Part shown: positions 35,611-45,248 of the stretch, in pieces
Position numbering within the stretch: position 1 is the stretch's first letter
Layout: the number at the start of each line of letters is the position of its first letter
Assembly (NCBI RefSeq): GCF_031458255.1
Contig: NZ_JAVDYC010000001.1
Location: forward strand, 2,055,001 to 2,119,000
Direction: 5' to 3'
Origin: Catenuloplanes niger
GTDB taxonomy: Bacteria > Actinomycetota > Actinomycetes > Mycobacteriales > Micromonosporaceae
Length of the DNA: 64,000 nt
Made by a program: the position numbers and the translations under genes
The notes under the pieces: model-generated
What the model saw: the letters and a program-made list of their open reading frames with translations, nothing else
What the model was told of the DNA's origin: nothing
Database searches by the model: none

Positions 35611-37070
35611 CCCGCCGCGGTCTCCGTGGCGCCCAGGGCCGCCGTCCCCGGGGCGCCCAGGGCCGCGATCAGCTCGTCGCCCAGCATCGAGCTCGGCGGC
35701 GCGCCCATGGTGACCACCACGTCGCCCGGCCGGGCCCGGCGGACCACCTCGGCCGCCACGCCGTCCCAGTCCGGCACGAACACCTTGCGGTCGGCCGGCA
35801 GGTCGATCGCGGCGGTCAGCGACACGCCGCCCTCGCCCGGCAGCCGGGTCTCGCCCGGCCCGAAGACCTCCATGATCACGGCTTCGTCCGCGATCGACAG
35901 CGCCTCGGCCAGCTCGGCCTCCAGGTCCCGGGTGCGGTAGACCCGGTACGGCTGGAAGACCACGATCAGCCGGCCCTCGCCGGCCACCTCGCGCAGCGTC
36001 TCGATCGCGGCCTTGACCGACACCGGGTGGTACGCGTACTCGTCGTACACCAGGATGCCGTTGACCTCGCCCTTGCGCTCGAACCGCCGGCGCACGCCGG
36101 GGAACGAGGCCAGCGCCTCGACCACCTTCTCGATCGGCAGGCCGAGCCGCAGCGCGGTCAGCACCGCGGCGGAGCTGTTCAGGCCGAGCAGCCGGCCGGG
36201 CGTGGGGAGGAAGATCTCGCCGAGCGACAGCCCGTCCAGCTCGGCCCGGTAGCGGACCCCGGCGGCGGACGAGCGGACGTCGAAGATGCGCAGGTCCGCG
36301 TCCTCGGCCTCGCCGTACGTGTAGACCGTGTGCCCCTCCGCGCGCAGCGTCGCGGCCATCCGGCGGGTGCCCTCGTTGTCCGCGCAGGCGATCACGAACC
36401 CGTCGCCGCGGCCGTTGACCGGCGAGTCGGCCAGCCGGGCGAACTCCCCGAACGCGGCCTCCACGCCGGCCAGGTCGCCGTACGTGTTCAGGTGGTCCGC
36501 GTCGATGTTGGTGATCAGCGCGACGTGCGGCCGGTAGCGCAGGAACGACCGGTCGCTCTCGTCCGCCTCGACCACGAAGTACTGCCCGGAGCCGTGGTGC
36601 GCGTTCGACCCCACCTCGGAGATCTCGCCGCCGATCACGAACGACGGGTCCTCGCCGGCGTGCTGCAGGATCAGCGTGAGCATCGACGTGGTGGTGGTCT
36701 TGCCGTGCGTGCCCGCGACCGCGATCGCCTGCCGGCCGGTCATCGTGGCGGCCAGCGCCTCGGACCGGTGCAGCACGCGCAGGCCCCGCTTGCGCGCCTC
36801 GCGCAGCTCGAGGTGGTCCTGCGGGATCGCGGTGGAGTAGACGACGGTGTCGACGCCGTCGAGGTTCGACTCGGTGTGCGTCATGTGAATCGTGCCGCCC
36901 AGCGCGCGCAGTGCCGCGAGGTACGGCCACTCGCGCAGCTCGCTGCCGCTGACCTTGATGCCCCGCGTGAGCAGCAGGCGGGCCAGGCCGCTCATGCCGA
37001 CGCCGCCGACCCCGATCAGGTGCACCGTCCCCAGCTGTTCGGCCGTGAGTGCGCCGTCCGGCGTGTTCAT
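35607..37070 (-). CDS. murC: UDP-N-acetylmuramate--L-alanine ligase with unusual motif residues
   Basis: 487 residues with the three Mur-ligase domains. The UDP-binding loop is LIGVGGVGMSGLA and the ATP loop AGTHGKTTTT at 119-128; the Mg region NIDADHLNTYGD and GVRRRFERKG are intact. Several normally constant positions differ: PGRHNxxN reads PGRLLGLN at 291-298, D(D/S)Y(G/A)HHP reads DEYAYHP at 343-349, and QPHR reads QPYR at 373-376. These may be lineage features. The gene lies between ftsW and ftsQ; murG, expected just upstream, is missing. The ATG has no strong ribosome binding site. Confidence 0.93.
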   Translation of the reverse strand: MNTPDGALTAEQLGTVHLIGVGGVGMSGLARLLLTRGIKVSGSELREWPYLAALRALGGTIHMTHTESNLDGVDTVVYSTAIPQDHLELREARKRGLRVLHRSEALAATMTGRQAIAVAGTHGKTTTTSMLTLILQHAGEDPSFVIGGEISEVGSNAHHGSGQYFVVEADESDRSFLRYRPHVALITNIDADHLNTYGDLAGVEAAFGEFARLADSPVNGRGDGFVIACADNEGTRRMAATLRAEGHTVYTYGEAEDADLRIFDVRSSAAGVRYRAELDGLSLGEIFLPTPGRLLGLNSSAAVLTALRLGLPIEKVVEALASFPGVRRRFERKGEVNGILVYDEYAYHPVSVKAAIETLREVAGEGRLIVVFQPYRVYRTRDLEAELAEALSIADEAVIMEVFGPGETRLPGEGGVSLTAAIDLPADRKVFVPDWDGVAAEVVRRARPGDVVVTMGAPPSSMLGDELIAALGAPGTAALGATETAAG

Positions 37071-37118
37071 GTCTTGATCAACCCTCTCGCGCGCGGGTCA
37101 TGGTCGGGAGAGCCCTCA

Positions 37119-38594
37119 TCATCCCCTGCGCTCCGGCCCTCCACGCAGCCGGGTGACCCGGTCCCGGGTGGCGGCCCGGGCCAGCCGCGCCGCCTGTCGT
37201 TCCTGGCCGGCCGGCACCCGGGTGGTGGCACGCCGGGCGACCGGCGCCTCCGGTTCACGGGCCGACGGCGGCAGCGGGGGCAGCGGCGCCCAGAGCAGCC
37301 GCACCCAGCGGGCCGGCGGGCGGGCGTTGAGCGCGCGGGCCGCGTCCGGCTCGGCACGGGCGAACGAGGCGAGCACTCCTATCGCGGCCAGCGTCACCAC
37401 CAGCGCGGAACCGCCGTCGGAGATGAACGGCAGCGGCAGGCCGGTGATCGGCAGCAGGCCGACCACGCCGCCCACGTTGACGATGGTCTGGATGACCAGC
37501 CAGGTGGTGATGGACGCGGCCGCGAGCCGGCGGAACGGGTCCTGGACCCGGCGGGCGATCCGGTAGCCGGTGTAGGCCAGCACGGCGAACAGCGCGAGCA
37601 CCACGGCGCAGCCGACCACGCCCAGCTCCTCCGCGATGACCGCGAAGATGAAGTCGTTGTGCTCGGACGGCAGCCAGCCCCACTTGAGGCTGCTCTTGCC
37701 GAGCCCGGTGCCGAACCAGCCGCCGTCCGCGATCGCGTACCGCGCCTGCATCATCTGGTAGCAGCCGGCCTGCGCGCACTCCTCCGGCGAGGCCAGGAAC
37801 GAGGTGATCCGGTCCAGCCGGTAGTTGGGCGCGCCGGCCTCGCCGGAACCGGCGCCCTGGGACGCGGCCGCGATCAGCAGGCCGATGCCGCCCAGCCCGA
37901 CAAGGGACAGCGCGGCGAAGACGCGCAGCCGCACGCCGGCCGTCCAGAGCAGTCCGACCACGATGCCGAGCAGCGGCAGCATGGTGCCGGTGTCGTTGTA
38001 GCCGACCAGCACGAACAGCAGGCCGACCGCGGGGCCGAGCGGCATGGACAGCTCGCGCCACCAACCCATCGCCGCGCCCTTCCGGGCGATCATGTCGGCG
38101 CCCCACAGCACCAGACCGAACTTGGCCAGCTCGGACGGCTGGAACTGGACCGGGCCGATGTACAGCCAGAGCAGGTTCGCGGAGACCGGGCCGATCTTCG
38201 GGGACGCGATCACGCCGAACCCGTCCAGCACCACGAGCATGTCCAGCACCGCGAGCAGGATCAGCGAGACCACCATCACCGGGAATCCCACCTGGCGCAG
38301 GGTGCTGGCCGGCAGGCGCTGCACCACCCAGAACGCGACCAGGCCGATCAACGCGAACAGCGCCTGCTTGCTGATCATCGCGAACGCGTTGCCGTTCTCC
38401 GCGTAGGCCCGCACGCTGGTCGCCGAGAACACCATGGTCAGGCCGATCACCAGCAGCAGCCCGGAGCTCGCCAGCAGCAGGTAGTAGGAGGCCAGCGGCC
38501 GGGCCAGCAGCCCGCGCAGCGCGGCCAGCCCGCCGCCGACGTCCACGCTCGCCCGCGGCGCCGCCGCCTTCGCCTCGCTCACGCCGTCCGCCAT
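37119..38594 (-). CDS. ftsW: Lipid II polymerase FtsW
   Basis: 491 residues of the SEDS family with about ten membrane helices. The catalytic aspartate region is FQPSELAKFGLVLWGAD, with the later motifs GLGKSSLKWGWLPSEHNDFIFAVI and LPLPFISDGGSALVV. It polymerises lipid II with FtsI at the septum. A charged cytoplasmic tail of about 75 residues ends in RGGPERRG. The ATG after GATGGGGCC is chosen. murD, normally between mraY and ftsW, is absent; instead there is a terminator at 38681-38710. murG is likewise missing downstream. Confidence 0.94.
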   Translation of the reverse strand: MADGVSEAKAAAPRASVDVGGGLAALRGLLARPLASYYLLLASSGLLLVIGLTMVFSATSVRAYAENGNAFAMISKQALFALIGLVAFWVVQRLPASTLRQVGFPVMVVSLILLAVLDMLVVLDGFGVIASPKIGPVSANLLWLYIGPVQFQPSELAKFGLVLWGADMIARKGAAMGWWRELSMPLGPAVGLLFVLVGYNDTGTMLPLLGIVVGLLWTAGVRLRVFAALSLVGLGGIGLLIAAASQGAGSGEAGAPNYRLDRITSFLASPEECAQAGCYQMMQARYAIADGGWFGTGLGKSSLKWGWLPSEHNDFIFAVIAEELGVVGCAVVLALFAVLAYTGYRIARRVQDPFRRLAAASITTWLVIQTIVNVGGVVGLLPITGLPLPFISDGGSALVVTLAAIGVLASFARAEPDAARALNARPPARWVRLLWAPLPPLPPSAREPEAPVARRATTRVPAGQERQAARLARAATRDRVTRLRGGPERRG

Positions 38595-38680
38595 GGCCCC
38601 ATCATGTGCGCCGGCACCGCCGGGAGTGCGCTCCACGCCGGGCGTGTCGAGGTGCGAAAAGCTCACATTCCACAAAACGA

Positions 38681-38710
38681 TCAGGGGGTACGGATACCCG
38701 TACCCCCTGA
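38681..38710 (-). terminator. Intrinsic terminator between mraY and ftsW
   Basis: TCAGGGGGTACGG and its complement make a 13-bp stem with a 4-base loop, followed on the minus strand by TCGTTTTGTG. It starts 17 bases after the mraY stop and breaks an operon that is usually continuous. Confidence 0.75.
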
Positions 38711-38727
38711 TGGCCGTTCGCCGTTCT

Positions 38728-39852
38728 CTACGACGTGGCGGCGAGGAACTCGCTGTAGAAGATGCCCAGACCGATGGCGACGCCGATGCCCGCGACGATC
38801 CAGAAGCGGACCACGATGTTGACCTCGGACCAGCCCGCCAACTCGAAGTGGTGCTGCAGCGGCGACATCCGGAACACACGTTTACCGGTGGTCTTGAACG
38901 AGATGATCTGAATGACGACCGACATGGTGATGATCAGGAACAGACCGCCCAGGATCAGCACCAGGAGCATGGTCCGGCTCGCCATCGCCAGGCCGCCGAT
39001 CAGGCCGCCCAGGCCGAGCGCGCCGGTGTCGCCCATGAAGATCCGGGCCGGCGAGGTGTTCCACCACAGGAATCCCACACAGGCCCCGGCCGCGGCTCCG
39101 GCGATCATCGAGATCTCCAGCGGGTCCCGCACCGAGTAGCAGTAGTCCATGGTGTAGTTCGGGTCCGCGCACCAGTGCCGGTACTGCCAGAAGCCGATGA
39201 TCGAGTACGCGCCGAGCACCATCACGGACGCGCCGGTGGCCAGGCCGTCGAGGCCGTCCGTCAGGTTGACGGCGTTCGACATCGACATGATCACAAAGAT
39301 GAATATGATCACCGAGCCGGCCTTGCCGACCTGCGCCCACTCGATGTCCCGGATGAACGAGATCGTCTCGCTGCCGACCGTCTCGTCGCTGATCCGCTGG
39401 CCCTCCAGGCCGACCATCGTGCTCGGGAAGTAGAGCGCGATCACGCCGAAGATGCCGCCGACCAGCATCTGACCGATCAGCTTGCCGCGGGCGGAGAGGC
39501 CACCGCTGTTGCGCTTGCGGACCTTGATGAAGTCGTCCAGGAAGCCGACCGCGCCGCAGAACACGAACAGGCCGAGCAGCACCAGCGCGGTGATGGTCGG
39601 CCGGTCCTGCGCGATCTGCTGGGACGGCAGCGTGGTCAGCACGGCGTGCCCGGCCACGTAGGCGATCACGGTGGCGATGATGAAGACCACGCCGCCCATC
39701 GTCGGCGTGCCCTTCTTGCCCAGGTGCGTCTGCGGGCCGATGGTCCGGATCGGCTGCCCGGCCTTCAGCGCCGTGAAGACGCGGATGCCGACCGGCGTGA
39801 GGAAGAGCGAGACCAGGAACGCGACGCCGATCGCGACGATGACTGCCCTCAT
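38728..39852 (-). CDS. mraY: Phospho-N-acetylmuramoyl-pentapeptide transferase
   Basis: 374 residues, about ten membrane helices. The catalytic motifs are [30 protein letters not shown] and [12 protein letters not shown], with the HHFEL loop ([13 protein letters not shown]) near the end. It makes lipid I from UDP-MurNAc-pentapeptide. The ATG overlaps the murF stop (ATGA). The next gene should be murD but is ftsW, after a terminator. Confidence 0.96.
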   Translation of the reverse strand: MRAVIVAIGVAFLVSLFLTPVGIRVFTALKAGQPIRTIGPQTHLGKKGTPTMGGVVFIIATVIAYVAGHAVLTTLPSQQIAQDRPTITALVLLGLFVFCGAVGFLDDFIKVRKRNSGGLSARGKLIGQMLVGGIFGVIALYFPSTMVGLEGQRISDETVGSETISFIRDIEWAQVGKAGSVIIFIFVIMSMSNAVNLTDGLDGLATGASVMVLGAYSIIGFWQYRHWCADPNYTMDYCYSVRDPLEISMIAGAAAGACVGFLWWNTSPARIFMGDTGALGLGGLIGGLAMASRTMLLVLILGGLFLIITMSVVIQIISFKTTGKRVFRMSPLQHHFELAGWSEVNIVVRFWIVAGIGVAIGLGIFYSEFLAATS

Positions 39853-41330
39853 GCGTCGGCGTCCCCCGTGGTCAGCGGCACGCCGTCAGCCTCGGCCGCG
39901 CGCAGAGCAGTTTCCCCTGTCAACGGCACGCCGTCAGCCTCGGCCGCGCGCAGAGCGTCTGCTACCTTCCACGTCCGGTAGCGGGACGCCTTGACGAGCA
40001 CCACGTCGCCGGGACGAAGATCGTCCCGCAGCGCCGCGATGGCCGCCGACTGGTCGGCTAGGAGCACCGACTCTCCCTTCCACATCTGTTCGGATCGGGC
40101 GCCGTCAGCGATCGGCGCGGCTTCGGGGTCGACGACGAGCAGCCGGTCGACGCCCAGCTCGGCCACGAGCCGGCCGACCTCGGCGTGCGCGTCGCGGGAG
40201 TGCTCGCCGAGCTCCCGCATCTGGCCGAGCACCGCGATCGACCGGCGGCGGCCGTCGCCGGCCAGCGTGGCCAGCGCACGCAGCGCCGCGGCGGTCGACG
40301 ACGGGTTCGCGTTGTACGAGTCGTCGATCACGGTGACGCCGTCCGCGCGATCGAAGACGTCCATCCGGCGGGTGGAGACCGTGCGCATCGCGCCGAGCGC
40401 GTCGGCCAGCGCGGTGCCGGTCAGGCCCAGCTCGCGCGCGACCGCGGCGGCGGCCAGCGAGTTGGACACCATGTGCCGGCCGGTCATGCCGAGCGACACC
40501 GGCACCCGGCCGTCCGGCGTGACCAGCGTGTACGACGCACGGCCACGCTCGTCCAGCGTCACGTCCTCGGCGCGCACATCGGCGCCGGCGCTCTCGCCGA
40601 AGAACACCACGCGCGCACCGGTCCGGGACGCCATCGCGGCCACCCGGGCGTCGTCCGCGTTCAGCACCGCCACGCCGCCGGCCGGAAGGTCCTCGACCAT
40701 CTCGCCCTTGGCCTGCGCGATCCCGTCCACCGACTCGTACCCGCCGAGGTGCGACATGCTGACGTTGAGCACCACACCGATCCGCGGCTGGACGATCTCG
40801 TTCAGGTACCGGATGTGGCCGTGACCGCTCGCGCCCATCTCCAGCACCAGGTACTTCGTCTCCGCGGTGGCCCGCAGCGCGGTGACCGGGAAGCCCAGCT
40901 CGTTGTTGAGCGAACCGGCCGTGGCCACGGTCGGCCCGAGCGTCGCGGCCAGCTGCGCCACCATGTCCTTGGTGGTGGTCTTGCCGGACGAGCCGGTCAG
41001 CCCCACCACGGTCAGCCCGGCCTCGATCAGCCGCCGGCCGACCAGGCGGGCCAGCGGGGCCAGCGCGTCCTGCGCGTCGTCCACCAGGATCGCCGGCACG
41101 TCCGGGCCCATGTCCCGGGTGGCCAGCACCGCCGCGGCACCGGCCGCCACCGCACGGGCACCGAAGTCGTGCCCGTCCACGTGCTCGCCGGGGAACGCCA
41201 CGAACAGTCCACCCGCCACGATCTCGCGGGAGTCGTACTCGGCCGGGCCGGTCACCTGCGCGGCCGGGTCGGCATGCACCAGCCGCCCGCCCACCGCCTC
41301 GGCGATCTCGGCCAGGGTGAGCGGGATCAT
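39849..41330 (-). CDS. murF: UDP-N-acetylmuramoyl-tripeptide--D-alanyl-D-alanine ligase
   Basis: 493 residues. The ATP loop is [14 protein letters not shown], followed by [10 protein letters not shown], the domain 3 motif [20 protein letters not shown], and [15 protein letters not shown]. The C-terminus contains an exact internal duplication: [13 protein letters not shown] occurs twice, 16 residues apart, from a 48-bp tandem repeat at 39871-39956. The extra unit lies at the very end and should not disturb the active site. The ATG overlaps the murE stop. Confidence 0.95.
   Translation of the reverse strand: MIPLTLAEIAEAVGGRLVHADPAAQVTGPAEYDSREIVAGGLFVAFPGEHVDGHDFGARAVAAGAAAVLATRDMGPDVPAILVDDAQDALAPLARLVGRRLIEAGLTVVGLTGSSGKTTTKDMVAQLAATLGPTVATAGSLNNELGFPVTALRATAETKYLVLEMGASGHGHIRYLNEIVQPRIGVVLNVSMSHLGGYESVDGIAQAKGEMVEDLPAGGVAVLNADDARVAAMASRTGARVVFFGESAGADVRAEDVTLDERGRASYTLVTPDGRVPVSLGMTGRHMVSNSLAAAAVARELGLTGTALADALGAMRTVSTRRMDVFDRADGVTVIDDSYNANPSSTAAALRALATLAGDGRRRSIAVLGQMRELGEHSRDAHAEVGRLVAELGVDRLLVVDPEAAPIADGARSEQMWKGESVLLADQSAAIAALRDDLRPGDVVLVKASRYRTWKVADALRAAEADGVPLTGETALRAAEADGVPLTTGDADA
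39871..39956 (-). repeat. 48-bp tandem duplication at the 3' end of murF
   Basis: The 38-base blocks at 39871-39908 and 39919-39956 differ at one base and are offset by exactly 48 bases, keeping the frame. High identity suggests a recent event. Confidence 0.9.
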
Positions 41331-42871
41331 GCGGCCGCCACCTCTCGCAGCGCGTCGGCCAGCTCGACCCGATCGTCGAACGGCAACACCTCGCCGTTCA
41401 CCTCCTGACCACGTTCGTGTCCCTTGCCGAGCACCGCGACCACGTCGCCCGGGACGGCCCGCCGGACCGCCTCGTCGATCGCGGCACGCCGCCCGGCCAC
41501 CTCGATGATCTCCACGCCGACGGCGCCCGCGGCGCGCGCACCGTCCCGGACGTCCGCGCGGATCACCGCCGGGTCCTCGCTGCGTGGATTGTCGTCCGTC
41601 ACCACCACCAGGTCCGCGCCGCGCGCCGCGGCCGCACCCATGAGTGGCCGCTTGCCCCGGTCCCGGTCTCCACCGGCACCCAGCACGCAGATCAACCGGC
41701 CACCCTGTTCCTCGCTCAGCTCGCGCAGCGCGTCCAGTGCCGCCACGATCGCCTCCGTCTTGTGCGCGTAGTCGACGACGCCGACGATGCCGCCCGGCGC
41801 GTCCACCCGCTCCAGCCGGCCGGGCACGCCCGCGCAGGACGCGATGCCGGCCGCCGCCTCCTTCACGTCCACCCCGGCCGCGGCCAGCGCCGCGATCGCG
41901 AGCAGCGTGTTCGCCACGTTGTGCCGGCCGGGCAGCGACACCGTCGCCTCGACCGGGCCGCCCGGCCCGACCGCGGTGAAGGACTGCCGGTAGCCGTCCA
42001 CCCGCACGCCCTCGGCGCGCCAGGTGGCGGCGGGGTCACCGGCCGCGGAGAACGTCACGGTGGCATCGTGGCGCAGCGGCGCCAGCGCCGGGTCGTCGTG
42101 GTTGAGCACGTCGACCGCGCAGCGCCCGTCGAACAGCCGCGCCTTGGCCGCGAAGTAGTCCGCGGCGGTGTCGTGGAAGTCCAGGTGGTCACGGCCGAAG
42201 TTGGTGAAGCCACCGACCGCGAACCGCACGCCGCCGACCCGGCCCAGCGCCAGCGCATGGCTGGACACCTCCATCACCACCGCGGTCACGCCACGCTCGC
42301 GCGCCACGGCCAGTATCGCGTGCAGGTCGGTCGCCTCCGGCGTGGTCCGGGTGCTCGGCACGGTCAGGTCGCCGAGCCGCGTCTCCACGGTGCCGAACAG
42401 CGCGGTGGTGTGCCCGGCGGCCCGCAGCCCGGCCTCGATCAGGTACGCCGTGGAGGTCTTCCCGGCCGTCCCGGTCACGCCGAGCACCAGCATCGCGGCG
42501 GACGGGTGCCCGTAGATCGCGGAGGCCAGCGTGCCGAGCACCGCGCGCGGGTCGTCGACGACCAGCGCGGGCAGCCCGGCCGCGGCCACGGCGGCGGCAC
42601 CGGCCGGGTCGGTCAGCGCGGCGGCCGCGCCCGCCTCGGCCGCGCGCGCGGCGAACTCGGCGCCGTGCCGGGCCGCGCCGGGCAGCGCCGCGAAGAGATC
42701 ACCCGGACGCAGCGCGGAGCTGTCGTGGGTGATCCCGGTAAGGATCGGATCGGACGTGGCACCGGACTGCCGCACCTCGGTCCGCAGCACCGCGGCCAGC
42801 GAGGACAGCGTCCGTCCGGTCGGCACGACGGGCCGCGGCGGCGAGGTCGGCGGGGACGTTTTGCCGGGCAC
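41327..42871 (-). CDS. murE: UDP-N-acetylmuramoyl-tripeptide synthetase (meso-diaminopimelate-adding)
   Basis: About 514 residues from the GTG at 42871 (an upstream GTG at 42895 is also in frame). The ATP loop is GVTGTAGKTSTAYL, the carbamoyl-lysine region FTNFGRDHLDFH is followed by AAKARLF, and the amino-acid specificity motif DDNPRSEDP points to meso-diaminopimelate, expected in this lineage. Further motifs are VDYAHKTEAI and LGKGHERGQE. The gap to ftsI is 130 bases, long enough for a promoter, but only a weak GTGCGG/CCGCAC hairpin was noted there. Confidence 0.95.
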   Translation of the reverse strand: MPGKTSPPTSPPRPVVPTGRTLSSLAAVLRTEVRQSGATSDPILTGITHDSSALRPGDLFAALPGAARHGAEFAARAAEAGAAAALTDPAGAAAVAAAGLPALVVDDPRAVLGTLASAIYGHPSAAMLVLGVTGTAGKTSTAYLIEAGLRAAGHTTALFGTVETRLGDLTVPSTRTTPEATDLHAILAVARERGVTAVVMEVSSHALALGRVGGVRFAVGGFTNFGRDHLDFHDTAADYFAAKARLFDGRCAVDVLNHDDPALAPLRHDATVTFSAAGDPAATWRAEGVRVDGYRQSFTAVGPGGPVEATVSLPGRHNVANTLLAIAALAAAGVDVKEAAAGIASCAGVPGRLERVDAPGGIVGVVDYAHKTEAIVAALDALRELSEEQGGRLICVLGAGGDRDRGKRPLMGAAAARGADLVVVTDDNPRSEDPAVIRADVRDGARAAGAVGVEIIEVAGRRAAIDEAVRRAVPGDVVAVLGKGHERGQEVNGEVLPFDDRVELADALREVAAA

Positions 42872-43001
42872 GGCGTCAGACCCTACCCGGTCCACGGGAC
42901 CCGTTTACATCGGCCACAAGATTCACTAATGCCATAACAGCGCGCACACCAGTCATAACTGAAGTGCGGCCATTCGGTGTCCGCACGGCGAAAAAGAGTG
43001 C

Positions 43002-45245
43002 CTAAGGAAAGACCTTGAACTCCGGCGGCTCCGTGCTGCTCGGCGGCACCTTGAAGTGCCGCAACGCGAATCCCATGATCTCCTTGAAGGCCGGGCCGGC
43101 CACCGCACCCCCGCCGCCCTTCGGCGTGTGCGCGAAGACCGCCACCACGAACCGGGGGTTCTCCGCCGGAGCCATGCCGATGAACGACGCCACCTCGCCG
43201 GGCAGGTAGGAACCCTCCGCGAGGCGGCTGGACGTGCCGGTCTTGCCGGCCACCCGGTAGCCGTTCACCCGGGCGTCCCGGCCGCTGCCGTCCGGGATCA
43301 CCATCACGGACTCCAGCAGCGTCCGCAGCTGCCGGGCACTCTCCGCGCTGATCACCTGGTGCGTCTTGACGTCCGTGTTCGGCGTGACCGTGCCGTCCGG
43401 CGCGATCGTGTCCTTGATCAGGTGCGGCTGCACGTAGACGCCGTCGTTCGCGATCGCGCCGTACGCGGCCGCCATCTGCAGCAGCGTGGCGTCGACGCTG
43501 TGGCCGATCGGGACCGAGCCGTAGCCGGACCCGCTCCACTCACTCGCCTCCAGCACCTTGCCGGACGCCTCACCGGCCACGCCCTCGTTCACCGACTGCC
43601 CGAGCCCGAACCGCTTCTGGTACTCGACCACCTTCTCCGGCCCGAGCTGGTCCGCGACCTGGATCGCGGCCACGTTGGACGAGTACGCCAGCGCGCCCGC
43701 CATGGTGATCTTCGTACCCTCCGGGTGCGGGTGGGTGTCCCGGAACGTGACACCGCCCTTCCGGATCGTGGGCCCCACCTGGAGCACCGTATCCGGCGTG
43801 ATCACGCCCTCCTCCAGCGCGGCGCCGTAGATCAGCGCCTTGTGCACCGAGCCGGGGTCGACCACCACCGCGGACGCCACGTCCTGCCGGTCCTCCGGGT
43901 CCGCCTCGGCGAACTCCACCGGGTCGTACGTCGGGAAGCTGACCTGTGCGTAGACCTCGCCGGTGCGCGCGTCCAGCACGACCGCCGCGCCGATGCTGGC
44001 GTCCACCTTCGTCATCTGCTCACCGATGATGCGCTGCGCCTCGTACTGCATGTCCCGGTCGATGGTCAGCGTCAGCGAGCTGCCGTCCTTGGCCGGCGTC
44101 TCCTGCGAGTAGCCGCCGGGGATCTCCTTGGCCAGGTCCGTGCCGTCGACCTCCTTGCCGACCTCGAACCGGCGCTCGCCGTTGACGCCGCGCAGCAGCT
44201 CGTCGTACCGCGCCTCGATGCCCTCCAGGCCGTTCATGTCGCCGCCGGTGAAACCGATCAGGTTCGCGGCCAGGTCGCGGCCCGGCCACTCGCGCTTCTC
44301 GTCCCGGCCGATCACGATCTCCGGCAGCTCCAGCGCCTCGACCTTCTTCGCGTCGCCGGTGCTCACCGCGCGCGCCAGCCACTCGAAGCGGGACGGCCGG
44401 CCGTCCGGCCGGATGCGCTTCTGCATGCGGTCCAGCAGCTCCGATTTGGACAGGCCGAGGATCGGCGCCAGCAGCGACGCGGTCCGGTTCGCGTCCTTCA
44501 CGAACTCCGGGTCGACCGCGATGTACCGCGCCTCCACGCTGTGCGCCAGCACCGCGCCGTTCTGGTCGTAGATCGCGCCGCGCGCCGCGGGCAGCGTGAC
44601 CACCTGCAGCCGGTCGTTCAGGCCCTGCCGGGCCCACTCGGGCGTGTCCCCGAACTGCAGCACCACCAGCCGTACGCCGACCGTGGCCAGCATGACCATG
44701 GCCAGCAGCGACGCCACCCGCAACCGCCGGCCCGGATCGCCCAGCTTCGGCGGCCGGCGCGGGGGCCGTGGCTTGCGGATCGGCGCCGGCCGGTTCCGGG
44801 CCGGCGCGGCGTTGCGGGCCGCGGCCCCCGTCCGGCGCGGCGCGGGCACGGTGTCCCGGTCACGATCCCGCCCGGCGGTCCCGCGTCCGCGCGCCGAGCC
44901 GCCGCGCCGCTCGTCCTGGCGGCCGCCGTCGAGCACCCGCAGCGCGGGCCGGTCACCCTTCGTCCGGCCGGAGCCGGAACCGGACCCCGCGGGGGTACGT
45001 CGTGCGCGCGGCTCCTCGACCGGCCGCTGCGGGCGCGGCATGCCCTCGCGGACCGTGCGCCCGCGCGGCGTGTAGGCGCGGGCCTCGGACATCTTGCTGT
45101 GCGCACGCGACGAGGGGGACGACGGCTGCCCGTCGTCCCCCGTGTCCCGCGTCTGACGCCGGTCCCGCGCGCCGCCGCGGCCGGAGTCGCGGTCGTCCCG
45201 CGCACCCCGGCCGCGGCGGGCGGGAGGCTGATCCCGTGGCGGCAC
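43002..45245 (-). CDS. ftsI: Septal peptidoglycan transpeptidase FtsI (class B PBP)
   Basis: 747 residues, longer than usual because of a 175-residue Arg/Gly/Pro-rich cytoplasmic head. One membrane helix follows (RVASLLAMVMLATVGVRLVV), then the dimerisation domain and the transpeptidase. The acyl serine is S466 in DPGSVHKAL (SxxK), the second motif is YSSNVAAIQ (SxN), and the third is AGKTGTSSR. It crosslinks septal wall with FtsW. The GTG lies 3 bases after the ftsL-like stop. Confidence 0.95.
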   Translation of the reverse strand: MPPRDQPPARRGRGARDDRDSGRGGARDRRQTRDTGDDGQPSSPSSRAHSKMSEARAYTPRGRTVREGMPRPQRPVEEPRARRTPAGSGSGSGRTKGDRPALRVLDGGRQDERRGGSARGRGTAGRDRDRDTVPAPRRTGAAARNAAPARNRPAPIRKPRPPRRPPKLGDPGRRLRVASLLAMVMLATVGVRLVVLQFGDTPEWARQGLNDRLQVVTLPAARGAIYDQNGAVLAHSVEARYIAVDPEFVKDANRTASLLAPILGLSKSELLDRMQKRIRPDGRPSRFEWLARAVSTGDAKKVEALELPEIVIGRDEKREWPGRDLAANLIGFTGGDMNGLEGIEARYDELLRGVNGERRFEVGKEVDGTDLAKEIPGGYSQETPAKDGSSLTLTIDRDMQYEAQRIIGEQMTKVDASIGAAVVLDARTGEVYAQVSFPTYDPVEFAEADPEDRQDVASAVVVDPGSVHKALIYGAALEEGVITPDTVLQVGPTIRKGGVTFRDTHPHPEGTKITMAGALAYSSNVAAIQVADQLGPEKVVEYQKRFGLGQSVNEGVAGEASGKVLEASEWSGSGYGSVPIGHSVDATLLQMAAAYGAIANDGVYVQPHLIKDTIAPDGTVTPNTDVKTHQVISAESARQLRTLLESVMVIPDGSGRDARVNGYRVAGKTGTSSRLAEGSYLPGEVASFIGMAPAENPRFVVAVFAHTPKGGGGAVAGPAFKEIMGFALRHFKVPPSSTEPPEFKVFP

Positions 45246-45248
45246 TCG

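Noticed and set aside
37071-37118. Remnant of murG between ftsW and murC
   Set aside because: Only a seven-codon frame (MTRAREG) is present. It has no resemblance to MurG and is too short to be called a pseudogene.
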